From Notospermus geniculatus (taxonomy: Eukaryota; Nemertea; Pilidiophora; Heteronemertea; Lineidae), in NCBI GenBank assembly GCA_002633025.1, contig NMRB01001035.1, positions 83,288 through 147,287 of the forward strand: a stretch of DNA of 64,000 bases. The letters run 5' to 3'. Positions within the stretch are counted from its first letter, which is position 1. The number at the start of each line of letters is the position of its first letter. Position numbers and translations under genes: made by a program. Positions 11,290 through 21,280 of the stretch are shown here, piece by piece. The notes under the pieces were generated by a model, which saw only the letters and a program-made list of their open reading frames with translations, had not been told where the DNA came from and searched no databases.

Positions 11290-11640
11290 AAGCGGATTGT
11301 CCAGTTATTAAAAAATATATATTTTTGCAACAAAACCTAGTTTTATGCTTAAAAAACTTAGTTTTGTGGATAAAATATAGTTTTTTTGACAAAAAACCAA
11401 GTTTTTCTCCTAAAAACCTAGTTTTTGTCATAAAACTTACATTTTTACAATAAAACCTGGTTTTTGCCAAAAGACTATTTTGTGCAATAAAACCAATTTC
11501 TTACGCTAAAATATAGGTTTTTCAATCATCGGTAAAAAACTTTTTTGTTTAAAAATGTTAGTTTTTCGGCAATAACTGGACAAATAGCCAAGAAACCTAT
11601 ATTTATGCTTAGAAAACCTGGTTTTATACAAAATTGGACA
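11290..11640. repeat. Degenerate AAACCTAGTTTTT-type array (unit 1, right side lost)
   Basis: A + T-rich units of roughly 20-30 bp such as AAAACCTAGTTTT, with AAACTTAG and AATATAG variants, repeat in mixed register. A GTATGGCAAGCGGATTGTCC end lies on the left. The fuller copy is at 17911-18812; here the inverted right end is missing. Confidence 0.75.
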
Positions 11641-11886
11641 GATGGACTGCTGGACTGACACACTGACGCCACTGAATACCTATTTGACTAGCTCCGCTGA
11701 CCTTTGGTCAGCTGAGCTAAAAACATAAAATTTTGTCCAAATTTCAAACCTTCGCCAAAACAATTAAAGGAACATTACCATAGCGTTTAAACGTGACCTA
11801 AGTACATTCTGCATGGTTCATTTGTAGTGATAATACAAAGTACAAGACAATTCCCCAACATACCACTGAAAAATTTGACTTTGAAT

Positions 11887-12052
11887 AGGAGCTGTCAGTG
11901 AGTTGACCAATAGGTGTCACTACGGCCCAATTCACTGCATATAGCGGACCCAGTCATTATTGATCGAGCAGCAATCACGTAGATTTTCCTGTACATTGGT
12001 CCGCTAAGACTTTGCTGCCATCTGTTGGCAATATGCGCGGCTGACTGCTCCT
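11887..12052. mobile_element. AGGAGCTGTCAG foldback MITE, uninterrupted copy
   Basis: The inverted ends are AGGAGCTGTCAG and CTGACTGCTCCT and the body matches 5413-6071 without the hAT-like insert. Confidence 0.85.
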
Positions 12053-12420
12053 ATTGTTTAATAATTTTAAGTTTTGGGTGTCCTAGTGGCCGTAGATTAT
12101 CTGTATGAAAAGAAAACGTGGCTATGAAAAATATTCATGGAAATAATATGCCAGAAAATTAGGTGGGCATTTACTTTTTGACTATACAGATGCCCCTCGC
12201 CACAGATCGTTCACGATGGTTTCATTCATCAATAACCCTTGTTTTAAGAAATTCGATTAGACGGAATCCAATGAAATTTGCACTTTCTATTAGGAAACTA
12301 TTAGCAATCATGTTAAACAGTCAGAAATCAAGTCACTTGATCAGGAACCATGGAGGAATATACGTGTACCTGTGTTTGCCTGCCTTTGTAATCCATAGTT
12401 AAACCACTAGGCACTAGAAA

Positions 12421-12469
12421 GTGCCTGAGGAAGACCCCGGTTGGGGTCGAAAATTTGCGAAATTTGCAG
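12421..12469 (+). ncRNA. Hammerhead-ribozyme-like core (retroelement-associated candidate)
   Basis: The order CTGAGGA (12425-12431, fitting CUGANGA), hairpin GACCCC-GGTT-GGGGTC (12433-12448), GAAA (12449-12452), a 5-bp hairpin closing with A12452-T12464 around a GCG loop, then T12465, is that of a hammerhead core. Stem I is only 3 bp (TGC/GCA), and one extra A precedes stem II. Small hammerhead variants are known in the terminal repeats of Penelope-like retrotransposons, and the surrounding sequence looks like such a remnant. No reverse transcriptase is present here. Activity is not shown; a chance or decayed hairpin is the alternative. Confidence 0.45.
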
Positions 12470-13301
12470 ACGACTTTACTTATACTATCATTTTGTGTGT
12501 CGTTTTTTGTGCACTATGTTGGCTATCATAGTTAAACCGTATAATAATGGTGAATATTCCTTGATGACAATATCCAATGGTATTTGAGACACTTTTTCTT
12601 GTCTTTTTTGGAGATCTTTTTCCTGTCGTGCCAACGCAAAAGCTGCATTGAAAAATGTAATTTGCTTCGTTAGAGAGTTCAAAGTTACGACTACAGATTA
12701 TTTTTTAGTCGAGAACGGAGATCACTAAGATCAATGATTTAACGATTGAACCAAAATAGCAGAAATGGAGACGGTCTCTAATCGAGCGTAATCTAGCGTT
12801 CTGGAGTTTTACCACGGAAAATGACTCTTTCGAACTATCAGGATGCCTGTCGGTCAGGATAAAAGTAAATGATTTCTTTCGCATTTCGCATTTGGTAAAC
12901 AAGGCCTTAGAGAATATGTTGCAGAAATACACCTTCCCACATTGACTAATTTTACATAATCTTACATCACCTGGTTAATCTGACCTAATTGCACCTTGCA
13001 CCCCTCTGGTTACGGGAAAAGGCCGAAAATTTCTCATCACTTTTATTTCGCAATGTATTTTAGGTTATTTGTTTGTTTTCTTTACGTTTTGCTTACCATT
13101 GGGCATTTTCAGTCAAACACAAGGTATGGCAGGTGTAAGAATTTTTAATTTTATCTCGGCAGGCTACATTGAGGAGGATTCAACGACCAAGTCTCTGCAG
13201 ATCTGTCCCAACGGTCGCGGGGATGAAAAATAAAACCAGTCGCCGTCACTAAATATAATAATCTACATATAAATATAAAATGGAATATGAAATAGAAATC
13301 A

Positions 13302-13410
13302 GGGCCCAAATCCATAAAACCTTGCTAGCTTAGTTGGTTGCTAGTTCTGTACAAACTGGGCACTTTATAGCAGGCAACTAAGCCTAGCAAGGTTTTATGG
13401 ATTTGGGCCC
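13302..13410. mobile_element. Foldback MITE GGGCCCAAATCCATAAAACC (unit 2 only)
   Basis: Inverted ends and a near-palindromic body around CTTGCTAGCTTAGTTG lie in the intron 5' of peptide gene copy 2. Unit 1 lacks it. The terminal GGGCC...CCATAAAA resembles the Harbinger ends at 31641 and 33176. Confidence 0.8.
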
Positions 13411-13437
13411 GGGTTTCTAAGGTGAGAGACATTGCTT

Positions 13438-13529
13438 CCTACCAGATTCGAACCCACGGACCCTCGCATAAGGCATCAATCGCCAGCACTGAGGGGCAGC
13501 ACGCCTTAACCACTAGGCCAAATCCCCAT
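13438..13529 (-). mobile_element. tRNA-derived SINE head in the intron of peptide gene copy 2
   Basis: The minus strand reads TGGCCTAGTGG (a perfect A-box-like word) and GTGGGTTCGAATCTGG (B box) about 60 bp apart, with a long variable arm like tRNA-Leu/Ser. It lacks a paired acceptor stem, so I read it as a SINE or tRNA pseudogene. It is inserted 60-150 bp before the splice acceptor and is absent from unit 1. Confidence 0.7.
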
Positions 13530-13613
13530 CTTCAAAAAAGATAGTTCAATGTAAATATAAAATTGATTTCTCTTTTCCTTTTCTCGTTGCAGATATCCCA
13601 GATTGGTTAGAGT

Positions 13614-14159
13614 ATGGTGTTTAGAAGGACAATGTTGCTGATGGTGGCCTTTATATCGACTCTGACCTCTCGAGTGCTAGCTGCCCCAATACAAGACGGT
13701 GATCTGGACAATTTACTAAAACTGCACGGCTTATCGAGTACAAAATCAAAAACAACTCCCTCTGACTTATTAGCACTTGCAACTTGGAATTCTCAGCAAA
13801 ATGTCGACGAAAGGAATAATAGTCCCGCGGAGGGAGACGAAGGTGTGATATGGCCTAAACGGGCAGCGCCGGAATTCAACCCGTCAGGCTGGCGACGGAA
13901 ACGAAGTACTAATTTCGATGATACATTTCACAACGTGGCCTTCAAAGAATTGATGGAACAACTTCAGGAAAAATTGAACGGGCAAGGAGGTATTAATCGA
14001 CGAGGGAAACCCGATTTCAACCCATCTGGTTGGCGTAAAAAACGATCCAATAAGATTTCTTATAATGCTCTCACGAGATTTGCTCGAGATCTCATGAGTG
14101 GTCGTCGTCTGCGCGTGAAGAGGCAGGAAGAGCCTCAGTTCAATCCTTCGGGTTGGTGA
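13614..14159 (+). CDS. Secreted multi-peptide (neuropeptide-like) precursor, FNPxGW family, copy 2
   Basis: This is the second 181-residue copy with the same layout: signal peptide 1-23, peptides at 84-93 (AAPEFNPSGW), 131-140 (GKPDFNPSGW) and 171-181 (QEEPQFNPSGW), and the same basic cleavage sites. It differs from copy 1 at N134D, A154T, V161M, G164R, K175Q and P179S. The first 133 residues are identical, with five silent changes only. The stop is TGA rather than TAA. The acceptor TTGCAG at 13587-13592 precedes the exon as in copy 1. Both copies are intact and could be functional. Whether they are paralogues or alleles placed in tandem is unresolved. The peptides are predicted to end in a free Trp. 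Confidence 0.88.
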   Translation: MVFRRTMLLMVAFISTLTSRVLAAPIQDGDLDNLLKLHGLSSTKSKTTPSDLLALATWNSQQNVDERNNSPAEGDEGVIWPKRAAPEFNPSGWRRKRSTNFDDTFHNVAFKELMEQLQEKLNGQGGINRRGKPDFNPSGWRKKRSNKISYNALTRFARDLMSGRRLRVKRQEEPQFNPSGW

Positions 14160-14203
14160 TTGGTGAATACACGATGACGTCACGATAAACACTGCTGGTT
14201 GTG

Positions 14204-14209
14204 AATAAA
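14204..14209 (+). terminator. Polyadenylation signal AATAAA, peptide gene copy 2
   Basis: AATAAA lies 45 bp after the stop codon, at the same relative place as in copy 1. Confidence 0.65.
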
Positions 14210-14726
14210 ACTCACAAATAGATTTTTGAACAAATGTTGCTGTTGATGACGCGATATTTGACGAGGTCATGGATTCTTTTGGAACTACATGTAAATGAGA
14301 CGGCGAATAAATACACCTCCATTCGACATTTGATGATTCTTTCAAGATTTGCGGATTTATTTACGGTACCTTCCTAATTCACGTAACACACGCGTAGGAT
14401 ACAAACTGCAAGGACGAGGACGGATGTTTTGTTTCAAATTCATTTCTATTTTTAACTGCGAAAGGCGTTGCCCTTTCAGAGAGTACTTTCTCATACAAAT
14501 ACATCAAGCTTCCGACCGCATGAGGTAAAAACGACGGGTGACATACTAATGGATAGTGATGACTACTCACAATGACATTGCAAGCATGATAGAACAATAT
14601 TTTATACGAATTGGAAAATAAATCCAGTCGAAAATGTCAAACCTGTAATGAACACCATATCAACTAAAAATACATGTAACCACAATCATTGAAAAACTCA
14701 ATGTTTTAGCGTAAAAAATACAGTAT

Positions 14727-15424
14727 AGGGAGGTTTCGAAATCAAACGATCAACGTAAACGTTAACGACAACGACAAAAATGCAATATGAAATCTGGTTA
14801 ATGCGTAGTATGAAAAATAACGTTGTCGTTAAGTTTACGTTTATCGTTTGATTTCGAAACCTCCCTAGTTTAAGAGATCACACGCTAACGATAACGTTCA
14901 CGTTCACGTTAACGCTATTTCTTGCATGTATTTCATGTACAAAAAATATTGTTAACGTAAATGTTATCGTTAGCGTGTGATCTCTTAAACTCCCTTTTGT
15001 CACGTGTCGTGTGATCTGGTAAATTTTGGCAGGAAACCTGTCGAATGTCAGATCATGATCAATAGGGAGGTTTAGAAATCAAACACTAAACGTAAACGTT
15101 AACGACAACGTTATTCTTGTATCAAAAATGCAATATAAAATCTGGTGAATGTGTAGCATGAAAAATAACGTTGTCGTAAAGGTTACGCTTATCGTTTGAT
15201 TTCTTAAACTCCCTAATAACGACCAGCAAACCACATAGCTATGAAACAGCCGTACAGTCTCAGATGACTTAACAGGAAGTTTTAGAATTCAAACGATCAA
15301 CGTAATCGTTAACGACAACGTTATTTTTGTGCCGAAAATGCAATATAAAATCTGGTGAATGTGTAGTATGAAAAATAACGTTATCGTAAAGTTTACGTTT
15401 GTCGCTTGATTTTTAAACCTCCCT
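14727..15424. mobile_element. Cluster of four AACGTTAACG foldback MITEs (unit 2)
   Basis: The members at 14727-14866, 14867-14995, 15064-15214 and 15274-15424 are at the same positions as in unit 1, so they predate the split of the units. They carry point changes and small indels, including loss of about 10 bp in the first. Confidence 0.85.
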
Positions 15425-15589
15425 ATTAATAAAGTATGGCTCTGATGTACATGTACATGCAGCACGTTTTTATTGCAGCACATTGTCAAAGGCGCTTCGC
15501 ATTTATCCAGAAGCTATAGGTCTGTTCAATCCAGATCAAAACTCCACATCCTGGGAATTTTACAGTCCACATTATAAGGCGCACATCAC

Positions 15590-15850
15590 TAAACGTAAAG
15601 CTAAAAGCTTGGGTTTATAGTCTGTTATCAACAAAGGAAGGGTGTCATCCGACTTTACACTCACTTTAACTCCGGTCTATCCTGAACTCAGATGAGCTGC
15701 TCATTCAGCATTACAACCTGAGCATTTCCAACCGGTTCCCATTGTACACCTGGGTGGAGAAAGGCCAGTTGAGGCAAAGAGACTTGCCCAAAGTGCCACG
15801 CCACAGTGGGATTCGAACTCGGGACCCTCTGAGTCGGAGACCCGAACTAC
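15590..15850 (-). mobile_element. tRNA-derived SINE, unit 2
   Basis: It is collinear with the SINE at 9455-9738, with the same GAGTTCGAATCCCAC B-box word and CACCCAGGTGTACAATGGG body. The 5' head diverges past about 15836. Confidence 0.75.
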
Positions 15851-15905
15851 GACAACCAGATTAATTACAACTGCTAGATAGGTAGCCTAACCTTTAAAAT
15901 TTGAA

Positions 15906-16020
15906 TGTGGTGAGCCAAATGAGGTTCAGATACTAGCAAGAGTCAGTGGGGATCGAACCTGCGACCTTCTGACAGACCGCTAGCCGGAAACCACAGCCAC
16001 TACAGCACGGCGGTTCCATA
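15906..16020 (-). mobile_element. Second tRNA-derived SINE fragment
   Basis: The minus strand reads GCTGTAGTGGCTGTGG, then GCAGGTTCGATCCCCAC, spaced like A and B boxes. Part of the same sequence (CGCTAGCCGGAAACCACAGC) is at 9772 in unit 1 without the B-box half. Confidence 0.65.
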
Positions 16021-16106
16021 AAATGCTGATGGTCTTTGATGCTCTTTTGGCGTAAGAATCCATTCACGCGAATTTCGGGCGGTCCGATGCCGCATCCTTT
16101 GTCAAT

Positions 16107-16272
16107 AGGAGCTGTCAGCGAGTTGACCACTAGGTGTCACTACGGCCCAATTCAATGCATCTAGCGGACCCAGTCATTATCGATCAAGCAGCAATCACGT
16201 AGGTTTTCCTGTACATTGGTCCGCTAAGACTTTGCTGCCATCTGTTGGCAATATGCGCGGCTGACTGCTCCT
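16107..16272. mobile_element. AGGAGCTGTCAG foldback MITE with empty site in unit 1
   Basis: Unit 1 reads TTTGTCAATTATGACCAACG at about 9894; unit 2 has the 166-bp element between TTTGTCAAT and ATTATGACC. The duplicated bases would be AT. This is a third copy of the family. Confidence 0.85.
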
Positions 16273-16432
16273 ATTATGACCAACGCCACGGAAACAAACA
16301 ATGGTTGCGGCCTCGCACCGCTCATGACTGTTAGAACGGGAATTCACACCACTGCGTCCTCTATCGGCAGCTTCAAGCAAATAGGGAACGCCGAAAAACC
16401 ACCAGAAAATTTCAACTTGGGAACGAGTTATT

Positions 16433-16585
16433 AGTGAACTTAAAGAAACCATACGTTAACGCTAACGTTATTGACATCATTTTGACGTCACATCGAATGA
16501 ATCTGTTGTATTTCTTCGGGGGTGACGTCATTTTGACGTAATTAGCGTTAGCGTTAGCGTTAACGTATGGTTTCTTAAACTCACT
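16433..16585. mobile_element. Foldback MITE, CGTTAACGCTAACG type (unit 2)
   Basis: The inverted arms AAAGAAACCATACGTTAACG and complement lie between GAGTTATT and TTAGAACTTCC. Unit 1 has the empty site GAGTTATTAGAACTTCC at about 10074. Confidence 0.85.
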
Positions 16586-17070
16586 ATTAGAACTTCCTGC
16601 GGCCTGTATTGTCCTCCTGACTGGTTATTTTCAATCATAACGAATTGATCTACGTAACAACGTAGAGTTATTCGCAAAAAAAGGTTTGTCTTACTGTTTA
16701 AAGATCGGGGAAATGCCCTCTGGCAAGGCCGAAAGTTGCGTTGTCTGAGCGAATTTGTCATTCATTCGTCACACGTTACATGAACTCACGAATTGCTGAC
16801 GTTATTATGTAGATTTAAGACTGCACTTTCACAACAGCCGACCAGAAACAAAGCACACGGGGTAATTACTTCCAGAAATGCTCGCCCGTAATTAGTGAAC
16901 GTGTGGTAAAAACCTAATCATATGCAAATTAGTATCGTCGTCATAATGGTCCGAGTAGCCAATCAGATCGCGGAGAATTGACAGGCGACTGGAGAGCAAT
17001 TAATCCAAAGATCTATTGTGTTCTAACAGTCGTGCGCTAGAAATTCGCGTGAATGGATTCTTAGCCTTAA

Positions 17071-17697
17071 AGGAGCCCGGTATTGCCACTTTTTCTCAAC
17101 AGCCGGCGCCACTCTCCATCCCAAGGGACTAACTACGTTGTCGGCGAATGGACCCGATTTGCTGCGTACATTTTGTTATGGAATTTTGTACATGTAGTTT
17201 GTTTTGCTGCCATTAGGTGGCTCCCTCTACGTCGGCAGTCAAATTACCCATTAGAGATCGCATTCGGAACGACCTGAGGCGAACTGCTTATCTATCCACT
17301 GGGCGGCGCATTTCACCTCGGACACAAGTCCAAGGCAGCCATGTTGTTATCAACAAACCCACGTGACCGACCGTGGGACTATTTTCGCCGAATTTTGGCC
17401 CGCTAAGATATCCAACCTTATTCCTGGATAAGTTAAGGCATATTGTATATAATCTTACCGCTCACCCAATCTGCCAATTATTGATCAATAACGCAACGTT
17501 TTTGTGTGACCTATTTCGTTCATGCGCAGGGTGTGATGAGGCGACCGCATCCAAAGCCACAGAAACTGAAGGCAATCACTGCGCATTCAAGATGGCTGCC
17601 TTGGAATTGTGTCCGAGGGGAAATGCGAGCCGTCACGGAAATTGCCGAGCAGTTGCCTTCGGAAGTTCCGAATGTAGAGATCGCATACTGTGCTCCT
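17071..17697. mobile_element. TTAA-flanked MITE (unit 2), interrupted
   Basis: It is the unit-2 counterpart of 10855-11060, with TTAA at 17067-17070 and 17698-17701. The right arm is separated by a 414-bp insertion at 17261-17674. Confidence 0.8.
17261..17674. mobile_element. Mutator-like non-autonomous insert, 9-bp target duplication
   Basis: The ends CATTCGGAAC and GTTCCGAATG are a perfect 10-bp inverted repeat, and TAGAGATCG flanks both (17252-17260, 17675-17683). Unit 1 has the uninterrupted target near 11040. A 9-bp duplication is typical of MULE elements. The 163-residue plus-strand frame running across the insert has no recognisable motif. Confidence 0.8.
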
Positions 17698-17910
17698 TTA
17701 AATACTGCACCTGTTGCCATGATCACTCGACGCGATTATCAGTACAAGTGATGTCGTGGTTACGAAATACGATAAGGTTAAACAAGTGCAGAAACCCTAT
17801 TAACTGGAATCTACAAAGCTACACTGAGGCGCATGTTGATCAGACATGGCTTTCTACTGGGTGAAGTCGTTTCGACGGTCCATGCCATCTTGGTTTCTAC
17901 GAAGATTTTG

Positions 17911-18812
17911 TGCGCGCGCGTATGGCAAGCGGATTGTCCAGTTATTAAAAAATATATATTTTTGCAACAAAACCTAGTTTTATGCTTAAAAAACTTAGTT
18001 TTGTGGATAAAATATAGTTTTTTTTGACAAAAACCAAGTTTTTCTCCTAAAAACCTAGTTTTTGTCATAAAACTTACATTTTTACAATAAAACCTGGTTT
18101 TTGCCAAAAGACTATTTTGTGCATATAAAACCAATTTCTTACGCTAAAATATAGGTTTTTCAATCATCGGTAAAAAACTTTTTTTTGTTTAAAAATGTTA
18201 GTTTTTCGGCAATAACTGGACAAATAGCCAAGAAACCTATATTTATGCTTAGAAAACCTGGTTTTATACAAAAACTTAGTTTTTCTTCAATAAAGCCAGT
18301 AGTTTTGTATATGTTAAAATATATGTTTCTTGAATAACTGGACAAATGGCATACAAAAACCTAGGATAGGAACCTCGGACCCGTGGGTCGTGATGTATAT
18401 GGTTGCATGCACAGCACTACTGGGGACGGGATTTTGCCAACTTCGTACTACATGTAGGTTTTTATGAAAAACCTAGTTTTATGGCATAAAACTTAGTTTT
18501 ATTGAAAAAAACTTGTTTTTTTGACTGATAAACTTAGTTTTATGGAATAACTGGACATTTCAGTGAGGAAACTTACATTTTTGTCGATAAAATGGGGGTT
18601 GTATGGTAAAAAACTAGGTCTTTTGTCATAAAATATAGTTTTTTTTGACAAAAACAAAGTTTTTGATAAAACTTATATTTCATGACGGAAAAAACTAAGT
18701 TTTTTTCAATAAAAGCTGGTTTTATGACAACTTTTTAAACCACAAAACTAGGTTTTATTGCAAAAAATATAGGTTTCTTTATTAACTGGACAATCCGCTT
18801 GCCATACGCGCG
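17911..18812. repeat. Foldback element with internal AAACCTAGTTTT array
   Basis: GCGCGTATGGCAAGCGGATT near 17917 is matched by its complement near 18794. Between them about 850 bp are made of short units around AAACCTAGTTTT and AAAACTTAG, punctuated several times by ATAACTGGACAA. No frame of interest is present. Confidence 0.8.
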
Positions 18813-18990
18813 CACTTATCTGGTGGGCAAATCAACGCACATGATTGGTCGGGCGATACGAATTTGCACACCCGATGTAAATGCGCAAGTGCACTTTGTA
18901 AGAAATCCAAGATGGCGGGGACGTCGAAAGGGTGAATAGAAGCCTACACTCCCTCTCCAGAGGAATTGCAAAATTATTGATATTGATACA

Positions 18991-19241
18991 CAGGGTCGGA
19001 TCCAGGGTCGACAGAAAGGGGGGGGGGGCGTAGCTCGACGGAAGTGGTGAGGACCGAGAGCGCGAAGCGGAAACGGGGGGTCTGGAGAAAAATTTGACAA
19101 TTTAAGTGCTTTTAGATGCATTTTCCTGGCATCTGAGAGCAAAAAACTCGAATTTTTATGTGATTGAATTTTTCTTGCTAAAAAAATCACTGCTCTGCCA
19201 AAAATAGGGGGGCGGACGCCCCCCCCCTGGATCCGACCCTG
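18991..19241. mobile_element. hAT-like MITE CAGGGTCGGATCCAGGG
   Basis: The termini CAGGGTCGGATCCAGGG and CCCTGGATCCGACCCTG are inverted, with G-rich and C-rich subterminal runs. The flanks share ATACA. The CAGGG ends suggest hAT; an exact 8-bp duplication is not seen. Confidence 0.75.
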
Positions 19242-21121
19242 ATACATGTATTTGTTCAGACCAACACAATAGATAAGTGATGAATACAATGAGTAAAAAG
19301 AAGGTGTCATGGTCTGGGACACAACCAAGATCAAAGGAAGATCGCTTATGGTTGCACCTCATAACAAAATGAATGAAGCAGAATGAGTTGAATGGAGTAC
19401 CTTACATAAATTATCTTTTTACACTGACGCAATGACGGCTACTAGAAATTAAAATGGTATTAAATTAAAGAGCATTAAAATTGACACGAGCGCAAATTAC
19501 TCATTGGTGCTAAAAATGAAAAAAATGTATAATTCATATGTACATGTATCTGAAGAAATAATAAAGGATGTTCTCATACATAGCAAAATTGAAATTCAGA
19601 ACAAACTGCGAAGTCATCAGATTATATATTGCATTTTCGGTAAAAAAAAATAACGTTGTCCTAAAGTTATTAACGTTTATCGTTTGATTTCTTAAATTCT
19701 CTATTTATTCTTGCCTTACACTAAAATTACGCATTGATTGAGACTGAAATTGGAGTGTATGGGCCTTAGCATCACCTATAAATGTCCAATGCCAAGCGAA
19801 CATTTGCGGCCAAACTCAATGCGGAAGGGGTGTTTTTAAAATCGACTGACCCGGCTGAATGACGAGTCGACGGCGTCAGGTCAGTCGACTTTAAAAACAC
19901 CCCTACCGCATTGAGTTTTGCCGCAAATGTGCGCTTGGCTTACATGTAAATGAAAAAATTCTTGGTTAAAATCGAAATACAATGTACATGTATCTGAAAT
20001 ATCGCAATATCAAAAATGATTTTAAGTTCATTTTTCAAACCTACCCGTGTCAAAATGAACAACGTTGTTCCCCAAGTATTTGTGACAAACCAATGGGACC
20101 ATAGCTACGATAGAGGGAGCACTTCGAAACCAATTTTGAAACTGTTGAGTTTCGTGGGCCACGATAGTTTTAGTGTCATTTTCGACTAATTCCCTTTAAC
20201 TTGACGTAGAGTGATTAACTATTCTACATTTATGTAATTAACATGATTAAAGGAAATGGTTGGCAAGATAAGTCTAATTCTTCAGCGTCCCTCTAAAAAC
20301 CTGGATGTTGTATGAAGATGTAACACTTTTGATCAAAGGTTAAAGTTTTTAATAAACAAGAGCCCATAAATTCGGGCCTATTCTTACACATCCAACTTTT
20401 AATAAGCTTGATAAAGGAGTACCTACGTAAAAATTTAAAAAAAAATATTTCCAAGTATTTTGAAACTCCTACAGCTCACAAATAAAAAGTGTTACATCGT
20501 TATTGGAAATGGAATTCGTAAGGCGAGACATCCTGTTTTGACGTTGTATCACATTAACCTACATGTATCTGAATCGCTTCCCCCTGGATGAACTGCAGCA
20601 TCGCGTTTGTTCTTTTGCGAGTCAAGACAAAAGGGTGAAATTCAGTTAAGGGACTATACGTTTACCTTTGACATCAATCCGGTTTGGTAAGTTCGGTAAG
20701 GGAAATGTCAGTAACATCTGTATTGCATGAACAATAAAGACGAAAAATCATTTTTTTGAACTTGTGAAGAAAACTTCTACTTTGGGTGCATGTATAGGCA
20801 TTGACTAAAGTTAGCTACACCCGATATCATTAATATTTCAATATCTCGAATTATCAATATTTGATATTCTCAAATATTTCTGCAACCACTCGATGGATTT
20901 GGATGAAATAAAGAAGAAAACTTTAGACAGATCTAAGCTACTACAAAAAATCGTAATAAAATTACAAAATAAACAGTTCGATTGAGGGTTTTCCTGATGC
21001 GCTACAATGTAATTACATACTTATGATATTTCGAAATTTCCAGAATTTTGATGCAGAACTGTTTTATTTCATAAGCAACAAAAACTTGTAAAATTTGCCC
21101 GGTATAGACGGTTGTCAAATT
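19242..21121. other. Intergenic, with two foldbacks
   Basis: A hairpin element lies at 19791-19939 (GCCAAGCGAACATTTGCGG and complement, inner arms GTTTTTAAAATCGACTGAC). A second inverted pair, GATGTAACACTTTT and AAAAGTGTTACATC, bounds 20321-20495. A partial AACGTTGTC MITE end lies at about 19620-19700. No gene is recognised. Confidence 0.55.
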
Positions 21122-21280
21122 CGCAGATCTGCACACTTCCGCCGAAATCTCAACCATAACCTCGAACTGAAACCGGGTGACGTCATCGAAGTCACTTGTT
21201 ATGTCGTGGGGTTGTCTGCGTCACGTCATTCAGTTTCAGACCGAGGTTGCGGTTGAAATATCCGCGGAAGTGCGCAGATC
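21122..21280. repeat. Foldback repeat AGATCTGCACACTTCCGC
   Basis: Inverted arms of about 50 bp include CAACCATAACCTCG and its complement, with a short centre holding GTGACGTCATCG. Confidence 0.75.

Larger units (their letters stand above)
5356..11720 (+). repeat. Segmental duplication, unit 1 (contains peptide gene copy 1)
   Basis: The sequence beginning ACATAAAATTTTGTCC here begins again at about 11722, and the units stay collinear through the peptide gene, the AACGTTAACG foldback cluster, the SINE and the AAACCTAG array. The peptide gene offset is 6136 bp. The units differ by many point changes and by at least six mobile-element insertions. There is no N run between them, so this may be a real tandem duplication, though a haplotype join cannot be excluded. 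Confidence 0.85.
11722..18360 (+). repeat. Segmental duplication, unit 2 (contains peptide gene copy 2)
   Basis: This unit is collinear with 5356-11720. Unit-specific insertions are the MITE plus tRNA-like block at 13275-13553, the AGGAGCTGTCAG MITE at 16107-16272, the foldback at 16433-16585 and the nested 9-bp-duplication element at 17261-17674. Elements present only in unit 1 are at 5563, 6827, 10252 and 10620. Confidence 0.85.

Noticed and set aside
13884-14345. 153-residue minus-strand frame over the peptide gene
   Set aside because: It is antisense to the well-supported precursor and not kept in copy 1.
17373-17864. 163-residue plus-strand frame
   Set aside because: It crosses the boundary between the Mutator-like insert and the host MITE, so it is a chance frame.
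18816-19334. 172-residue minus-strand frame
   Set aside because: It covers the hAT-like MITE with its G/C runs; the residues are low-complexity Pro/Gly translations of the repeat.
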